Shown in pieces: positions 45,603 to 57,862 of a stretch of DNA of 64,000 nucleotides. The stretch lies in the NCBI RefSeq assembly GCF_003123725.1, contig NZ_QETA01000001.1, forward strand, positions 372,001 to 436,000. Direction: 5' to 3'. The stretch comes from Corticimicrobacter populi (GTDB taxonomy: Bacteria; Pseudomonadota; Gammaproteobacteria; Burkholderiales; Burkholderiaceae_B). The position numbers and the translations under genes are program-made. The first letter of the stretch is position 1, and every line of letters starts with the position of its first letter. The notes under the pieces are model-generated. The model searched no databases. It was not told the origin of the DNA and was given only the letters and a program-made list of their open reading frames with translations.

Positions 45603-45629
45603 GGCTGCGCAAAAAAGCTCGGCGCAGCC
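45603..45629 (-). terminator. Hairpin downstream of secF
   Basis: A perfect 8-bp stem GGCTGCGC / GCGCAGCC encloses an 11-nt loop that contains the T run. It lies 13 bp after the secF stop, but no T run follows the stem on the minus strand, so it is an imperfect intrinsic terminator. Three 8-bp near-repeats (AGTTCATT, AGTTCATC, AGTTCAGC) span the secF stop beside it. Confidence 0.4.
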
Positions 45630-45641
45630 TTGTTCAGTTCA

Positions 45642-46583
45642 TTAGTTCATCAGTTCAGCAGCAGGGTCTTCGTCTTTCTTGACCGGCTTGACCAGATCCT
45701 CGCGCTTGACGCCCAGCCACATGGCAATGGCGGCGGCGACGAAGACCGAGGAGTAGATGCCGAACCAGATGCCGATGGTCAGGGCCATGGCGAAGTAATG
45801 CAGCGTCGGGCCGCCGAAGAAGAAAATCGACAGCACCACCATCTGGGTCGAGCCGTGGGTGATGATGGTACGCGAGATGGTTTGGGTGATCGAACTGTCG
45901 ATCACTTCGGCGACTTCCATCTTGCGCTGCTTGCGGAAATTTTCACGGATCCGGTCCATGATGACCACGGACTCGTTGACCGAGTAACCCAGTACGGCCA
46001 GCACGCCAGCGAGCACGGCCAGCGAGAATTCCCACTGGAAGAAGGCGAAGAAGCCCAGGATGATGACCACGTCGTGCAGGTTGGCAACCACACCGGCCAC
46101 GGCGAATTTCCATTCGAAACGGAAGCCGAGGTAGATCATGATGCCGACAGCGACGAACAGCAGGGCAAGCAGGCCGTTGTAGACCAGTTCCTGGCCGACC
46201 TGGGGGCCGACGAATTCGACGCGGCGCAACTCGACGCCGTTGTCGACCGTGCGCAGGGCTTCCATGACCTTTTCGCTCTGGGTGGCGGTGGTCTGGCCTT
46301 CGCCCAGCGGCAGGCGGATCATGACGTCACGCGAGGTGCCGAAGTTCTGCACCTGAAAATCGGTGTAGCCCAGGCTGGATACCGCCGAACGTACCTGGTC
46401 AAGCTGGGCCGTCTGGGGGTAGTTGACCTCCATGATCGTGCCGCCGGTGAATTCAATCGACAGATTGAAGCCACGCAGCACGATGAAAACCACGGCGGCG
46501 ACAAAGGTAATCAGGCTGATCAGGTTCAGGATCAGCGCATGACGCATGAACGGGATGGTGCGATGTATGCGAAACAGTTCCAT
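45642..46583 (-). CDS. secF: Protein translocase subunit SecF
   Basis: Inner-membrane accessory subunit of the Sec translocon that uses the proton gradient to aid protein export with SecD. The 313-residue product has six predicted helices. [14 protein letters not shown] follows the first, and the later [22 protein letters not shown] and [24 protein letters not shown] are characteristic. The ATG at 46583 lies 39 bp after secD. It is the last gene of queA-tgt-yajC-secD-secF. Confidence 0.96.
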   Translation of the reverse strand: MELFRIHRTIPFMRHALILNLISLITFVAAVVFIVLRGFNLSIEFTGGTIMEVNYPQTAQLDQVRSAVSSLGYTDFQVQNFGTSRDVMIRLPLGEGQTTATQSEKVMEALRTVDNGVELRRVEFVGPQVGQELVYNGLLALLFVAVGIMIYLGFRFEWKFAVAGVVANLHDVVIILGFFAFFQWEFSLAVLAGVLAVLGYSVNESVVIMDRIRENFRKQRKMEVAEVIDSSITQTISRTIITHGSTQMVVLSIFFFGGPTLHYFAMALTIGIWFGIYSSVFVAAAIAMWLGVKREDLVKPVKKDEDPAAELMN

Positions 46584-46622
46584 GGTATTGGCTCGTAATG
46601 TGTTCGGGCGGCAGGGCCGGCG

Positions 46623-48488
46623 TCAGTCCTTGGGCTTCCAGACTTGGCCGATCGAGAGCTTCTGCAGCTTCTTGCGACTGCCGTACCAGAGATTGACGAG
46701 TGCGCGCACGGCAACGATGGCCGAGAACATCGAGGTCAGCACACCCAGCACGTGCACGACGGCAAACCCGCGTACCGGACCCGAACCGAATGCCAGCAGC
46801 GCAACACCGACGATCAGGGTCGTGAGATTGGAGTCGAGAATCGTGCCCCAGGCCCGTTCGAAGCCGAGATTGATTGCTTGCTGTGGGGACGCTCCGCCGC
46901 GCAGCTCCTCGCGGATGCGTTCGTTGATCAGTACGTTGGCGTCAATGGCCATGCCCAGCGTCAGGGCCAGTGCGGCAATGCCTGGCAGTGTCAGCGTCGC
47001 CTGCAGCAGTGACAGCAGTGCCAGCAGCAACAGGACGTTGAGTGCCAGTCCAAGGGTCGAGAAGATCCCGAACAGTGCGTAGTAAACGATCAGAAAGACA
47101 GAGATGGCAATGAAGCCGTACAGCGTGGCATTGAAGCCCTGAGCAATGTTATCGGCACCCAGGCTCGGGCCGATGGTGCGCTCCTCGATGATCTCCATCG
47201 GCGCTGCCAGCGAACCGGCACGCAGCAGCAGGGCCACGTCGGCGGCTTCCTCGGCGGTCATGCTGCCGGAAATCTGCACGCGACCACCTGGGATTTCACC
47301 GCGGATGACCGGGGCGGTCACGACTTCGCCCTTGCCCTTTTCGAACAGCAGAATGGCCATGCGCTTGTTGACGTTGTCTCGGGTCACGTCGCGGAAAATG
47401 CGCGAACCGTTGGCGTCGAGCGTCAGGTGCACGGCGGCCTGCTGGGTCTGGGAATCGCGGCCTGGCTGGGCATCCTGCAGGTTTTCACCCGTCAGGATGA
47501 TCTGGCGGCGCACCAGCAGCGGACGGCCATCGCGGTCATCATAGCGCTCCAGTCCGAAGGGCACGCGGCCCGAGGCCAGTGCGCTCTGGGCGCTGGGGCT
47601 GTCATCGACCAGGCGGATTTCGAGGGTGGCGGTGCGACCGAGGATTTCCTTGGCGCGGGCCACGTCCTGCACGCCAGGCAACTGGACCACGATGCGGTCG
47701 GCTCCCTGTTGCTGGATCACGGGCTCGGACACGCCCAGTTCGTTGATCCGGTTGTGCAGGGTGGTGATGTTCTGGCGCAGGGCATTGTCCTGGGTGGCCC
47801 GCAGGGTGGCTGGTGTCAGGACGCCGCGCAACTGCGGGCTGCTGCCATCGATTTCAGTGAATTGCAGGTCGGCGAGGTCTGTACGCAGCTTGGTCAGGCC
47901 GAGGTCACGAGCCTCGGTGGAAGGAAAGGTGGCGACAATGCTGTCACCGGCGCGCTCGACGCCGTTCACTTCGATGCGGGCATCGCGCAGGATGGTACGG
48001 GCATCGGTGGACAGGCGCTCATAGCGCTTGAGCATGGCGTCCTGCATGTCGACCTGCAGCAAGAAGTGCACACCGCCGCGCAGATCCAGGCCCAGATACA
48101 TGGGGTGGGCACCGATGGCGCTCAGCCATGCGGGCGAGGCCGACAGCAGGTTCAGCGCCACGGTATAGGAAGGATCGGACGGATTCGGATTGAGGGTGCG
48201 TTCGATCAGGTCACGCGCCTGCAATTGCAGGTCGGTATTGGCAAAACGGACGCGGACGGTGCCCACGGGGCCGTTTTGCTCAAATTGTCCGCCGGTATGT
48301 TCGATACCGGCTTGATCCAGCGTGGCAAGCACGCGTTCGAGCATGGCGCTGTCGACGCGGACGACGCTTTTTGCGCTCGACACCTGCACGGCGGGCGATT
48401 CACCGTACAGATTGGGGAGGGTGTAGAGCAGACCGATGACAACCGCCACAACGACGGTGAGATATTTCCAGAGCGGGTAGCGGTTCAT
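46623..48488 (-). CDS. secD: Protein translocase subunit SecD
   Basis: Partner of SecF in the Sec export machine, 621 residues. It has an N-terminal helix (YPLWKYLTVVVAVVIGLLYTLPNLYGE), a large periplasmic region that includes LGLDLRGGVHFLLQVDM and VVQLPGVQDVARAKEILGRTATLEIRLVD, and a C-terminal block of five helices. That block includes TLTLPGIAALALTLGMAIDANVLINERIREE, where the conserved Asp lies. Length matches the family. It starts 12 bp after yajC. Confidence 0.96.
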   Translation of the reverse strand: MNRYPLWKYLTVVVAVVIGLLYTLPNLYGESPAVQVSSAKSVVRVDSAMLERVLATLDQAGIEHTGGQFEQNGPVGTVRVRFANTDLQLQARDLIERTLNPNPSDPSYTVALNLLSASPAWLSAIGAHPMYLGLDLRGGVHFLLQVDMQDAMLKRYERLSTDARTILRDARIEVNGVERAGDSIVATFPSTEARDLGLTKLRTDLADLQFTEIDGSSPQLRGVLTPATLRATQDNALRQNITTLHNRINELGVSEPVIQQQGADRIVVQLPGVQDVARAKEILGRTATLEIRLVDDSPSAQSALASGRVPFGLERYDDRDGRPLLVRRQIILTGENLQDAQPGRDSQTQQAAVHLTLDANGSRIFRDVTRDNVNKRMAILLFEKGKGEVVTAPVIRGEIPGGRVQISGSMTAEEAADVALLLRAGSLAAPMEIIEERTIGPSLGADNIAQGFNATLYGFIAISVFLIVYYALFGIFSTLGLALNVLLLLALLSLLQATLTLPGIAALALTLGMAIDANVLINERIREELRGGASPQQAINLGFERAWGTILDSNLTTLIVGVALLAFGSGPVRGFAVVHVLGVLTSMFSAIVAVRALVNLWYGSRKKLQKLSIGQVWKPKD

Positions 48489-48500
48489 CGTGGTATGACC

Positions 48501-48845
48501 TTACAGCGTTTTGATGGTTCCCTTGGGCAGCAGCGTGCCGACTGCACTCTTCTGGACCAGGATTTCGACGGGCTTGTCGGTGTGCTCGGCGATATCGATG
48601 GTCAGGTAGGCGTCGCCCACCTTGGTGATCTTGCCGACGATGCCGCCGGCGGTGACGACTTCGTCACCCTTGGTCAGGGCTTCGATCATGTTGCGCTGTT
48701 CTTTCTGGCGCTTCATCTGCGGGCGGATCATCAGGAAGTAGAGGATCACGAACATCAGGATGATCGGCAGCATGCCGATCAGCGCGTTGCCTTCGGCCGG
48801 GGCGGCCTGGGCCAGAACCAGGCCGAGAGTATCGGGAGTAATCAT
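48501..48845 (-). CDS. yajC: Preprotein translocase subunit YajC
   Basis: Small single-pass inner-membrane protein that associates with SecDF. The 114-residue product has one helix (NALIGMLPIILMFVILYFLMI) directly followed by RPQMKRQKEQ and the family segment GDEVVTAGGIVGKITKV. I chose the ATG at 48845, with AAGGAG 5 nt upstream. It lies 47 bp after tgt and 12 bp before secD. Confidence 0.95.
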   Translation of the reverse strand: MITPDTLGLVLAQAAPAEGNALIGMLPIILMFVILYFLMIRPQMKRQKEQRNMIEALTKGDEVVTAGGIVGKITKVGDAYLTIDIAEHTDKPVEILVQKSAVGTLLPKGTIKTL

Positions 48846-48892
48846 GTGTGCTCCTTGGTTGTGAAATTTTGATAACCGGTAATTGTAGCGGT

Positions 48893-51128
<2,236 letters not shown>

Positions 51129-51221
51129 GTGACTGGCTGAGTGCGGGTTGAATGTGGGATCTGCGCCTGCAATTGCAGCGCGGAAAGGCAGCATTATCGC
51201 AAAACCGGACGGAAGCGGTGG

Positions 51222-52676
51222 ATGGGTATGTATCGTAAGGCTAGCAGGTCCGGCGCAGTCCGGTCGTTTCGTGCGCTGGCGGCAGGCGCGCTGTTCTGCA
51301 TGGCGACGGCTGGCGCGTGGGCGCAGGCATTGCCTGACAGTGTCAATCAGGCCTGGGCCAAGTCGGGGTTGCCGGAAGCGGCCCGGTCGCTGTATGTCCA
51401 GGAAGTCGGCCAGCCGCCATTGTGGCAGATCAGCGCCGACGTGCCCCGCAATCCGGCGTCGGTCATGAAGCTGGTCACGACCTGGGCGGCGCTGTCCGAA
51501 CTTGGGCCCAGCTATACCTGGCGCACCGAGATGCTGGCCGATCCGGGAGCCTTGCCAGATGCCCAGGGGCGTCTCAATGGCCCCCTCTACATCCGGGCCA
51601 GTGGCGATCCCATGTTGCGTTTCCAGGACTTCTGGAACCTGTTGCGCGAATTGCGCCTGCGCGGTATCAAGCAGCTGGGTGACATCGTCGTGGATCGTAG
51701 TGTGTTTGGTGCCGTCTCGATTGATCCAGGTGCGTTCGACGGTTCCGCTGATCGTGCCTACAACGCCAGTCCGGATGCATTCATGGTGGGCTTTGGTGCT
51801 ACCCGGCTGCTGTTCCTGCCGGACCCGGTGGCACGCAAGTGGACCCCGGTCATGGATCCACCGCTCAATGGCGTGCGTTTCGAGGGCGAGGTCACCTGGA
51901 GTGATGCGCGTTGTCCCGGTGCGCCGGTGGTGTCCACCACTCCGGTCATTACGCCTGATGGTGTTCGCATCCGGCTGGCCGGCACGGTGGCGGGCTCCTG
52001 CGGTGAATTCAGTTTCTATCGCCTGGCGCAATCCCAGCCGGAACAGACAGAACAGGTGCTGCGTTATCTCTGGCGTGAACTGGGGGGGGAGTTGCGTGGC
52101 CGGATTCGCAACGGTACGGTGCCGGTCGATGCGGTGCCGCTGGCTGCACACGAATCTCCGCCACTGATTGAGGCCATCAGCCTGATCAACAAGTTCAGCA
52201 ATAATGTGGCGGCGCGCAATCTGCTGCTGACGCTGGGGGCCGAGTCCGGGCAGCGACCCGCTCAGGTCGCGACGGCAGCTCAGACCGCTGCCAATACCCT
52301 GGCACGGCAAGGTATCGATGTCGCTGGTCTCAATATCGATAATGGCGCGGGCCTGTCGCGTCGGGCCAGTGTCTCGGCCTCCACGCTGGGACACATGCTG
52401 GAAGCAGCCTGGCTGTCGCCGCGCATGCCGGAATATGTGTCGTCAATGGCAATTCTGGGACTGGACGGAACGGTTCGCCGACGGCTGCGGGATCGCGATA
52501 CACAGGGCATGGCGCATCTCAAGACGGGCTCATTGCGTGATGTCCGCGCCATTGCTGGCTACGTGACCAGTGCCAGCGGCAAGCGCTATATCGTGGTCAG
52601 CATGATCAATCACGACAATGCCATCGCCGGCCGCGCGTATGAAGACTCACTGATCGACTGGCTGATCAGGCAGTAA
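51222..52676 (+). CDS. dacB: D-alanyl-D-alanine carboxypeptidase/endopeptidase (PBP4, DacB)
   Basis: Periplasmic low-molecular-weight penicillin-binding protein that trims peptidoglycan peptides. The 484-residue product has a signal peptide (about residues 1-34, ending AGAWA). The active-site motifs are SVMK at residues 80-83, SNN near 324 and KTG near 433. Between SxxK and SxN lies the extra domain typical of PBP4. GGAAG precedes the ATG at 51222; an ATG at 51228 is also in frame. It is convergent with the CPBP gene, 9 bp apart. Confidence 0.93.
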   Translation: MGMYRKASRSGAVRSFRALAAGALFCMATAGAWAQALPDSVNQAWAKSGLPEAARSLYVQEVGQPPLWQISADVPRNPASVMKLVTTWAALSELGPSYTWRTEMLADPGALPDAQGRLNGPLYIRASGDPMLRFQDFWNLLRELRLRGIKQLGDIVVDRSVFGAVSIDPGAFDGSADRAYNASPDAFMVGFGATRLLFLPDPVARKWTPVMDPPLNGVRFEGEVTWSDARCPGAPVVSTTPVITPDGVRIRLAGTVAGSCGEFSFYRLAQSQPEQTEQVLRYLWRELGGELRGRIRNGTVPVDAVPLAAHESPPLIEAISLINKFSNNVAARNLLLTLGAESGQRPAQVATAAQTAANTLARQGIDVAGLNIDNGAGLSRRASVSASTLGHMLEAAWLSPRMPEYVSSMAILGLDGTVRRRLRDRDTQGMAHLKTGSLRDVRAIAGYVTSASGKRYIVVSMINHDNAIAGRAYEDSLIDWLIRQ

Positions 52677-52685
52677 TGATCAGCC

Positions 52686-53477
52686 TCAGCGTACCAGCAT
52701 GGGGTAGCTGAACAGCCCGTAGTGTGCCAGGTTGACGATAAAGTGCACTGCCACGCTGGCAGCCAGTCCGCCACGTCGATAGGCGATGCCATAGCCCAGT
52801 CCTGCCACGCCGGCCAGCAGTATCCAGGGCCAGCCGCCCGGGGCATGTGCCAGGCCGAACAGCAGTGCAGAGGCAGGCAGGGCGCAGCGAGCGGCGATGC
52901 CACCCTGGCGGGTCAATCCACCCTGCACATAGCCCCTGAACAGGGCTTCTTCGGTCAGGCAGGTCAGCAGTAGGTTGCTGGCAATCCAGAGTGCCGCGGC
53001 GGGCCCTAGTCCCGGTGCCCACGCGATCCAGCCTGCACCCCATGCCAGCCCCAGGCACACGGCAAGGGTGGCGAGGGCGATAGCAGGGACTGATGCGGCA
53101 GCCTGTCGCAATGCGTATGGGCCGACAATCCACGGACATGCCAGCAGCAGCCAGAGACCGATCAGGGGTTTGTCGAGGTTGAGATACAGCGAGTAAGGGA
53201 CGGTATCGGGCGCATTGCGGACATGCTGCAATATGGCGGCATTGCCGAAGCCGGGCAGCAGGTGCAGGGCCAGGCCAGCGGTCATGACAATGAACAGAAG
53301 ATGCCCTGTGATCTGCAGGTCCTGCCTACTGCTCTTGTGAACGGCCACGGCGGCGATCAGTAGCAGTCCAAGCCAGGGCAGGGCGAGCGCATCAAGGTGT
53401 CCGAAGGACAGTGCCAGGCCATAGCCCGCCAGTCCCATGCCCAACAGCAGGTGCCAGGTGCTTATGCCCCTGCGCAT
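52686..53477 (-). CDS. CPBP family intramembrane metalloprotease
   Basis: Membrane protein of 263 residues with about eight predicted helices. The CAAX-protease/bacteriocin-processing (CPBP) motifs are present: EEALFRGYVQ (motif 1, the two Glu and Arg), FGLAHAPGGWP (motif 2, His) and HFIVNLAHY (motif 3, His/Asn). The substrate is unknown. I chose the ATG at 53477 (MRRGISTWHLL); the frame is open beyond that into cysG but loses hydrophobic character. It lies 31 bp after cysG and may be cotranscribed with it. Confidence 0.85.
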   Translation of the reverse strand: MRRGISTWHLLLGMGLAGYGLALSFGHLDALALPWLGLLLIAAVAVHKSSRQDLQITGHLLFIVMTAGLALHLLPGFGNAAILQHVRNAPDTVPYSLYLNLDKPLIGLWLLLACPWIVGPYALRQAAASVPAIALATLAVCLGLAWGAGWIAWAPGLGPAAALWIASNLLLTCLTEEALFRGYVQGGLTRQGGIAARCALPASALLFGLAHAPGGWPWILLAGVAGLGYGIAYRRGGLAASVAVHFIVNLAHYGLFSYPMLVR

Positions 53478-53508
53478 TGTCAGATAGTCCACAGAATGTG
53501 CGGCCGGC

Positions 53509-54942
53509 TCAGGCTTGCGCCGGCGGGTGTGCAGCAGGTACGGTCGCAGTGTCCAGCAACTGCCCATACCAGTGCAGTTCTTCACCCAGTTGTGCGACAT
53601 CGCCAACGATCAGCAGCGCGGGGGCGGCAATATTGTGCTGGCGGGCCAACACCGGCATGGTATCCAGCGTGCCAATCAGCGTGCGCTGGTGAGGCATGCT
53701 GCCCTGCTCGATCAGGGCGCAGGGCGTGCTTGCATCGTGTCCATGATCTTGCAGCCTGCTGCGGATCAGGTCGAGCTGGCTGACACCCATGTAGAACACC
53801 AGCGTCTGGCTGGAGCGTGACAGGGCGGCCCAGTCGGGTTCGGCAGCGCTGCCCTTGGTGTGTGCGGTGATCAGATGCACCGACTGTGCATGTTCGCGGT
53901 GTGTCAGCGGAATCCCGCTGTAGGCTGCACAGGCCAGCGCAGCCGTGATGCCTGGAATGACACAGTAAGGTACGCCATGGGCCTTGAGGTGTTGCAATTC
54001 TTCGCCGCCACGGCCGAAAATGAAGGCATCGCCACCTTTCAGGCGGACGACGTGCAGCCCCTGTTGGGCATACTCGATCATCTGTTCGTGGATATGCAAT
54101 TGAGTCTGCCGGTGATTTTGGCCTGGATGCTTGCCGACATCGATGCGGTGCGCATCACGCCGTGCCATGGCCAGGATATCGGGGCTGACCAGCCGGTCAT
54201 ACAGAATCACGTCTGCTTCATTCAGTGCACGCAGCGCCTTGAGTGTGAGCAACCCCGGGTCGCCGGGGCCTGCACCCACCAGGCTGACTTTGCCTTTGGG
54301 GGCAAATGCATCGGGTTCTGCCAGCGCTTGCCGCAATGCTGCCTCGGCAGCTTCCGGGCGCGACTGGCGCACCAGATTGGCGATGGGGCTGTCGAGCAGC
54401 CAACTGTAGAAGGTCCGGCGCGGTCCCAGTTGCGGATAGGCCTGACGGATGGCGTTGCGGTGGCGTTGCAGCAGCTGGGCCAGCGTACCGAGAGAATGAT
54501 CGAACAGCGTTTCGATCTGTTCTCGCAATCGGCGTGCCAGCATCGGGGCAATACCGGCCGAGGAAATGGCGATCTGTACGGGTGATCGGTCAATCACGGC
54601 GGGAACCTGAAAGCCGGACAGGCCGGCATTGTCCACGACATTGACCCATATCCGGCGGGCCTCACCGAGCGCGGCGATGCGCTGGTTCAGTTCGCCGTCG
54701 TCGGTGGCGGCAATCACCAGCCAGGCATCATCCAGCCAGTCGGCTGCGAAGGAGCCATCAAGATGTCGTATCCGCCCCTCGTCACGCCATGCTGTCAGCA
54801 CGGGGGTCAGGTCTGGAGCACCCACCGATAGTCTGGCACCGGCTGAAAGCAGCATCTCTGCCTTGCGTTCGGCCACTTCGCCGCCACCGACCACCAGAAC
54901 GGCCCGGTCTTTCAGATCTAGGAAAACGGGATACAGATTCAT
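53509..54942 (-). CDS. cysG: Siroheme synthase CysG
   Basis: Trifunctional enzyme making siroheme for sulfite and nitrite reductases. The 477-residue product has the N-terminal dehydrogenase/ferrochelatase Rossmann domain ([33 protein letters not shown] around the regulatory serine). The C-terminal uroporphyrinogen III methyltransferase has [33 protein letters not shown] and [18 protein letters not shown]. Length matches the fused form. No other sulfur-assimilation genes are adjacent. Confidence 0.95.
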   Translation of the reverse strand: MNLYPVFLDLKDRAVLVVGGGEVAERKAEMLLSAGARLSVGAPDLTPVLTAWRDEGRIRHLDGSFAADWLDDAWLVIAATDDGELNQRIAALGEARRIWVNVVDNAGLSGFQVPAVIDRSPVQIAISSAGIAPMLARRLREQIETLFDHSLGTLAQLLQRHRNAIRQAYPQLGPRRTFYSWLLDSPIANLVRQSRPEAAEAALRQALAEPDAFAPKGKVSLVGAGPGDPGLLTLKALRALNEADVILYDRLVSPDILAMARRDAHRIDVGKHPGQNHRQTQLHIHEQMIEYAQQGLHVVRLKGGDAFIFGRGGEELQHLKAHGVPYCVIPGITAALACAAYSGIPLTHREHAQSVHLITAHTKGSAAEPDWAALSRSSQTLVFYMGVSQLDLIRSRLQDHGHDASTPCALIEQGSMPHQRTLIGTLDTMPVLARQHNIAAPALLIVGDVAQLGEELHWYGQLLDTATVPAAHPPAQA

Positions 54943-55124
54943 GCTGGTGGTATGGCTGGAAAAGGCAGAGGCGAAAAGTCCGAGATTATGTCATCTGGCT
55001 TGTGAGTTCAGGACTTTTTATTTCTTTTCGAAATATGCTTAACCTTTATATGCTGGAAGTGGACATTTTGGCCTGGCCTGCTATGATGAAATCTTCTCAT
55101 TGGCACAATCCACAGGAGATAAGC
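54943..55124. other. Divergent cysG/elaB-like intergenic region
   Basis: 182 bp with an AT-rich middle around 55016-55050 (TTTTTATTTCTTTTCG) and a TATGAT -10-like hexamer at 55082-55087. It likely holds promoters for both sides. I see no gene or recognisable operator. Confidence 0.35.
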
Positions 55125-55448
55125 ATGGCTACTCGCAAGACTGCAACCGAAACCACGGATCCCAAGGACACCCTGATCGAAAGCGTGCGTACCAGCCTCG
55201 ACGAGGCCGAAAAGCTCCTGAAAGAGGCAGCTTCCAGCACCGGAGACAAGGCCTCTGAGCTGCGCGAAAAGGCGCTCAATTCTCTCAAGAGCACGCGCCT
55301 CACGCTGCAGGATGCCCAGGAAGAAGTGCTGGCCCGCGGCCGCAAGGCGGTGCGCGCCACCGACGAATATGTGCACGACAAACCCTGGCAGGCCATTGGT
55401 GCAGCAGCCGTCGCAGGCTTCCTGCTCGGACTGCTGACGCGCCGCTGA
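55125..55448 (+). CDS. ElaB/YqjD/DUF883 family membrane-anchored protein
   Basis: Small protein of 107 residues with a hydrophilic helical body (SLDEAEKLLKEAASSTGDKASELREKALNSLKSTRLTL) and a single C-terminal membrane helix (PWQAIGAAAVAGFLLGLLTRR), as in ElaB and YqjD. These proteins are linked to stationary-phase stress and bind ribosomes at the inner membrane in E. coli. AGGAG precedes the ATG at 55125. The next gene starts 1 nt after the stop, matching the yqjD-yqjE-yqjK arrangement. Confidence 0.88.
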   Translation: MATRKTATETTDPKDTLIESVRTSLDEAEKLLKEAASSTGDKASELREKALNSLKSTRLTLQDAQEEVLARGRKAVRATDEYVHDKPWQAIGAAAVAGFLLGLLTRR

Positions 55449-55449
55449 C

Positions 55450-55857
55450 ATGAGCCTGCGCCGTCAACTGGGCATGATTGCGGCCAGCTTGGCCGCCATG
55501 CTCCGCACGCGGCTCGAACTCTTCGGGCTGGAACTGGCCGAAGTGCGCGGGCGGCTTTTCCAGGCCATAGGTCTGGCGTTCGCCGCAGCCATTTTCCTGA
55601 CGCTGGCCTTGCTGGTGTTCTCGTTGTTGGTGGCCGTCTGGTTCTGGGCGACAGAGTATCGCTATCTTGCCCTGGGCCTGCTGGCACTGTTCTATGCTGT
55701 GCTGGGAGGCTGGCTGCTGCTGTCCGCAAGACGCCAGCTCGATGCCATTTCCCAGCCGTTTGCCGCTACTATCCAGGAACTGGGCCGCGATGCCGATGCC
55801 CTGGGGGCAGCGGTCAGCGCGCACGTACCGCCAGCAGGGGGATATCGGGATGAGTAA
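55450..55857 (+). CDS. Phage-holin-like membrane protein (YqjE type)
   Basis: Inner-membrane protein of 135 residues with two long hydrophobic helices (GLAFAAAIFLTLALLVFSLL and LALGLLALFYAVLGGWLLL) after an amphipathic N-terminal helix rich in Arg and Glu. It belongs to the YqjE/holin-like family named for resemblance only; no phage genes are nearby. It sits 1 nt after the ElaB-like gene and overlaps the YqjK-like gene by 8 bp. Confidence 0.8.
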   Translation: MSLRRQLGMIAASLAAMLRTRLELFGLELAEVRGRLFQAIGLAFAAAIFLTLALLVFSLLVAVWFWATEYRYLALGLLALFYAVLGGWLLLSARRQLDAISQPFAATIQELGRDADALGAAVSAHVPPAGGYRDE

Positions 55858-56179
55858 AGGGCGCTTCGTGCAACTGGCCACGCGCAAGGCCTGGCTGCAG
55901 ACCCAGGCCGCGATCGAGCGGGCTGAACTGCTGCAGCATGCCGCCGGCGCGCGGCGTGCCCTACAGCCGGCCTCATGGTTGCGGCAGATCGTGCCCTCGC
56001 TGGCACTCAATGGCAATTCGCTGCTGGTCGTGTGGCGCCTGCTGCGTCGCTACCCGATGCTGGCTTCGGCAGGCCCTGCCTGGCTGCTGTCGGGTGGCAG
56101 CCGTTTCGGCAAGCTGCTCAAGCTGGGCGCAGGTGCCCTGGTGGGATGGCGTTTGCTGCGCCGCAATCGCAACGATTGA
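55850..56179 (+). CDS. YqjK-like protein
   Basis: Basic protein of 109 residues of unknown function. An N-terminal amphipathic helix (RKAWLQTQAAIERAELLQHA) is followed by a weakly hydrophobic C-terminal region with many Arg (VVWRLLRRYPML, GWRLLRRNRND). Position and composition fit the YqjK slot of the yqjD-E-K unit, but similarity is weak by eye. It overlaps the YqjE-like gene by 8 bp and is followed by a strong terminator. Confidence 0.65.
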   Translation: MSKGRFVQLATRKAWLQTQAAIERAELLQHAAGARRALQPASWLRQIVPSLALNGNSLLVVWRLLRRYPMLASAGPAWLLSGGSRFGKLLKLGAGALVGWRLLRRNRND

Positions 56180-56183
56180 AGGC

Positions 56184-56222
56184 AAAATGCATCCGCTCGA
56201 CTGAGTGGATGCATTTTTTTCG
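56184..56222 (+). terminator. Intrinsic terminator after the YqjK-like gene
   Basis: The stem AAAATGCATCC / GGATGCATTTT (56184-56194 and 56207-56217) has a 12-nt loop and is followed by more T. The symmetric A and T runs make it bidirectional, so it also ends ubiD on the minus strand. Confidence 0.85.
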
Positions 56223-56226
56223 CTGA

Positions 56227-57771
56227 CTACAATCCCAGACGGGACCAGATCGCATCGACACGCTGCTTGACGGCAGGGTCCATCACGATGGGCTGGCCCC
56301 ATTCGCGCTGGGTTTCACCCGGCCACTTGTTGGTGGCATCCATGCCCATCTTGCCGCCCAGGCCAGAGACAGGCGAGGCAAAATCCAGGTAATCGATGGG
56401 CGTGTTCTCGACCAGTACCGTATCGCGTACCGGATCCATGCGGGTGGTCATGGCCCAGATCACATCTTTCCAGTTGCGCGGATCGATGTCTTCGTCTACT
56501 ACCACGATGAACTTGGTATACATGAACTGGCGCAGGATGCTCCAGATGCCGAACATGACGCGCTTGGCGTGGCCGGCGTACTGTTTCTTGATCGATACCA
56601 CCGCCAAACGGTAGCTGCAGCCTTCGGGCGGCAGGTAGAAGTCGACGATTTCCGGCAACTGGCGGCGCAGCAGCGGCACGAACACTTCATTGAAGGCCAG
56701 GCCCAGAATGGCGGGCTCGTCGAGCGGTTTGCCCGTGTAGGTGGAATGGTAGAACGGCTGGCGGCGCATGGTGATACGCTCGACCGTGAAGACCGGGAAC
56801 CAGTCCTGCTCATTGTAGTAGCCGGTATGGTCGCCGTAAGGACCTTCGAGGGCCATTTCGTAGCCATTATCGGGCGGCGGATTGACGCCTTCCGGCACCT
56901 CGTGCGTGATGGCGCGCGGGTCGGAGCTGGGCAGGATATGGCCTTCCAGGATGATCTCGGCAGTGGCCGGAACCGACAGGTCGCTGCCCAGTGCCTCTGC
57001 GACCATGGTGCGGGCACCGCGCAACAGGCCTGCGAACTGGTATTCGGACAGGCTGTCGGGCACCGGCGTGACGGCCCCCAGCGTGGTGGCGGGGTCGGCC
57101 CCCAGCGCGACGGCTACCGGAAAGGGCTGGCCGGGGTTGGCCCGTGCATGGTCCCGAAAATCGAGCGCACCGCCACGATGCGACAGCCAGCGCATGATCA
57201 GCTTGTTGCGGCCGATGGGCTGCTGGCGGTAGATGCCCAGGTTCTGGCGGCGGGCATTGGGGCCGCGCGTGATGACCAGTCCCCAGGTCAGCAGCGGTGC
57301 AACGTCGCCAGGCCAGCAGGTCTGGATCGGTAGCTGGTTGAGGTCCACATCCTGGGCCTCAATCACGATATCCTGGCAATCTGGGTTGCGTACCGTTTTG
57401 GGACTCATGTCCCAGAGTGCCGACTTGAGCATCGACAGTTTGCCGAGCGCGTCGCGCAGGCCCTTGGGCGGTTCGGGCTCCTTGAGCGAGGCCAGCAGTT
57501 CGCCGATGTCGCGCAGGGCGGCGACGTCTTCTGCTCCCATGCCGCGAGCGACACGTTTGGCCGTGCCGAAAAGATTGGTCAGTACCGGCATGTGTGCCGG
57601 ACGGCCCTGGTGCAGGACCTGTTCGAACAGCAGTGCCGGGCCGCCGGCCTGCAGTACGCGGTCGCTGATCTCGGTGATTTCGAGATGGGACGAGACGGGC
57701 TCGGCAATCCGCTTCAGTTCTCCATCCTGTTCGAGTTGGAGGATGAAGTCTCGTAGATCGCGGTAATTCAC
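56227..57771 (-). CDS. ubiD: UbiD, 3-polyprenyl-4-hydroxybenzoate decarboxylase
   Basis: Prenyl-FMN-dependent decarboxylase of ubiquinone synthesis, 514 residues. The start [22 protein letters not shown] is typical. [35 protein letters not shown], the catalytic-region [15 protein letters not shown] and [11 protein letters not shown] are family landmarks. I chose the GTG at 57771, with AGGAA a few nt upstream; the ORF extends beyond but without family similarity. The prenyl-FMN maker ubiX is not in the window. It is divergent from the lytic transglycosylase gene. Confidence 0.94.
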   Translation of the reverse strand: MNYRDLRDFILQLEQDGELKRIAEPVSSHLEITEISDRVLQAGGPALLFEQVLHQGRPAHMPVLTNLFGTAKRVARGMGAEDVAALRDIGELLASLKEPEPPKGLRDALGKLSMLKSALWDMSPKTVRNPDCQDIVIEAQDVDLNQLPIQTCWPGDVAPLLTWGLVITRGPNARRQNLGIYRQQPIGRNKLIMRWLSHRGGALDFRDHARANPGQPFPVAVALGADPATTLGAVTPVPDSLSEYQFAGLLRGARTMVAEALGSDLSVPATAEIILEGHILPSSDPRAITHEVPEGVNPPPDNGYEMALEGPYGDHTGYYNEQDWFPVFTVERITMRRQPFYHSTYTGKPLDEPAILGLAFNEVFVPLLRRQLPEIVDFYLPPEGCSYRLAVVSIKKQYAGHAKRVMFGIWSILRQFMYTKFIVVVDEDIDPRNWKDVIWAMTTRMDPVRDTVLVENTPIDYLDFASPVSGLGGKMGMDATNKWPGETQREWGQPIVMDPAVKQRVDAIWSRLGL

Positions 57772-57862
57772 GGGGGATTCCTGCAAAGGTGTTACAGTAT
57801 GGCGCGCTATTGGCGCGGGAGGGGCCTGTTCAATCGCCAAGGTTAACACCGACCTTGGCCTT

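Noticed and set aside
55450-55857. Holin-like gene as evidence for a prophage
   Set aside because: No other phage gene is nearby. The context is the ElaB/YqjE/YqjK-type chromosomal unit.
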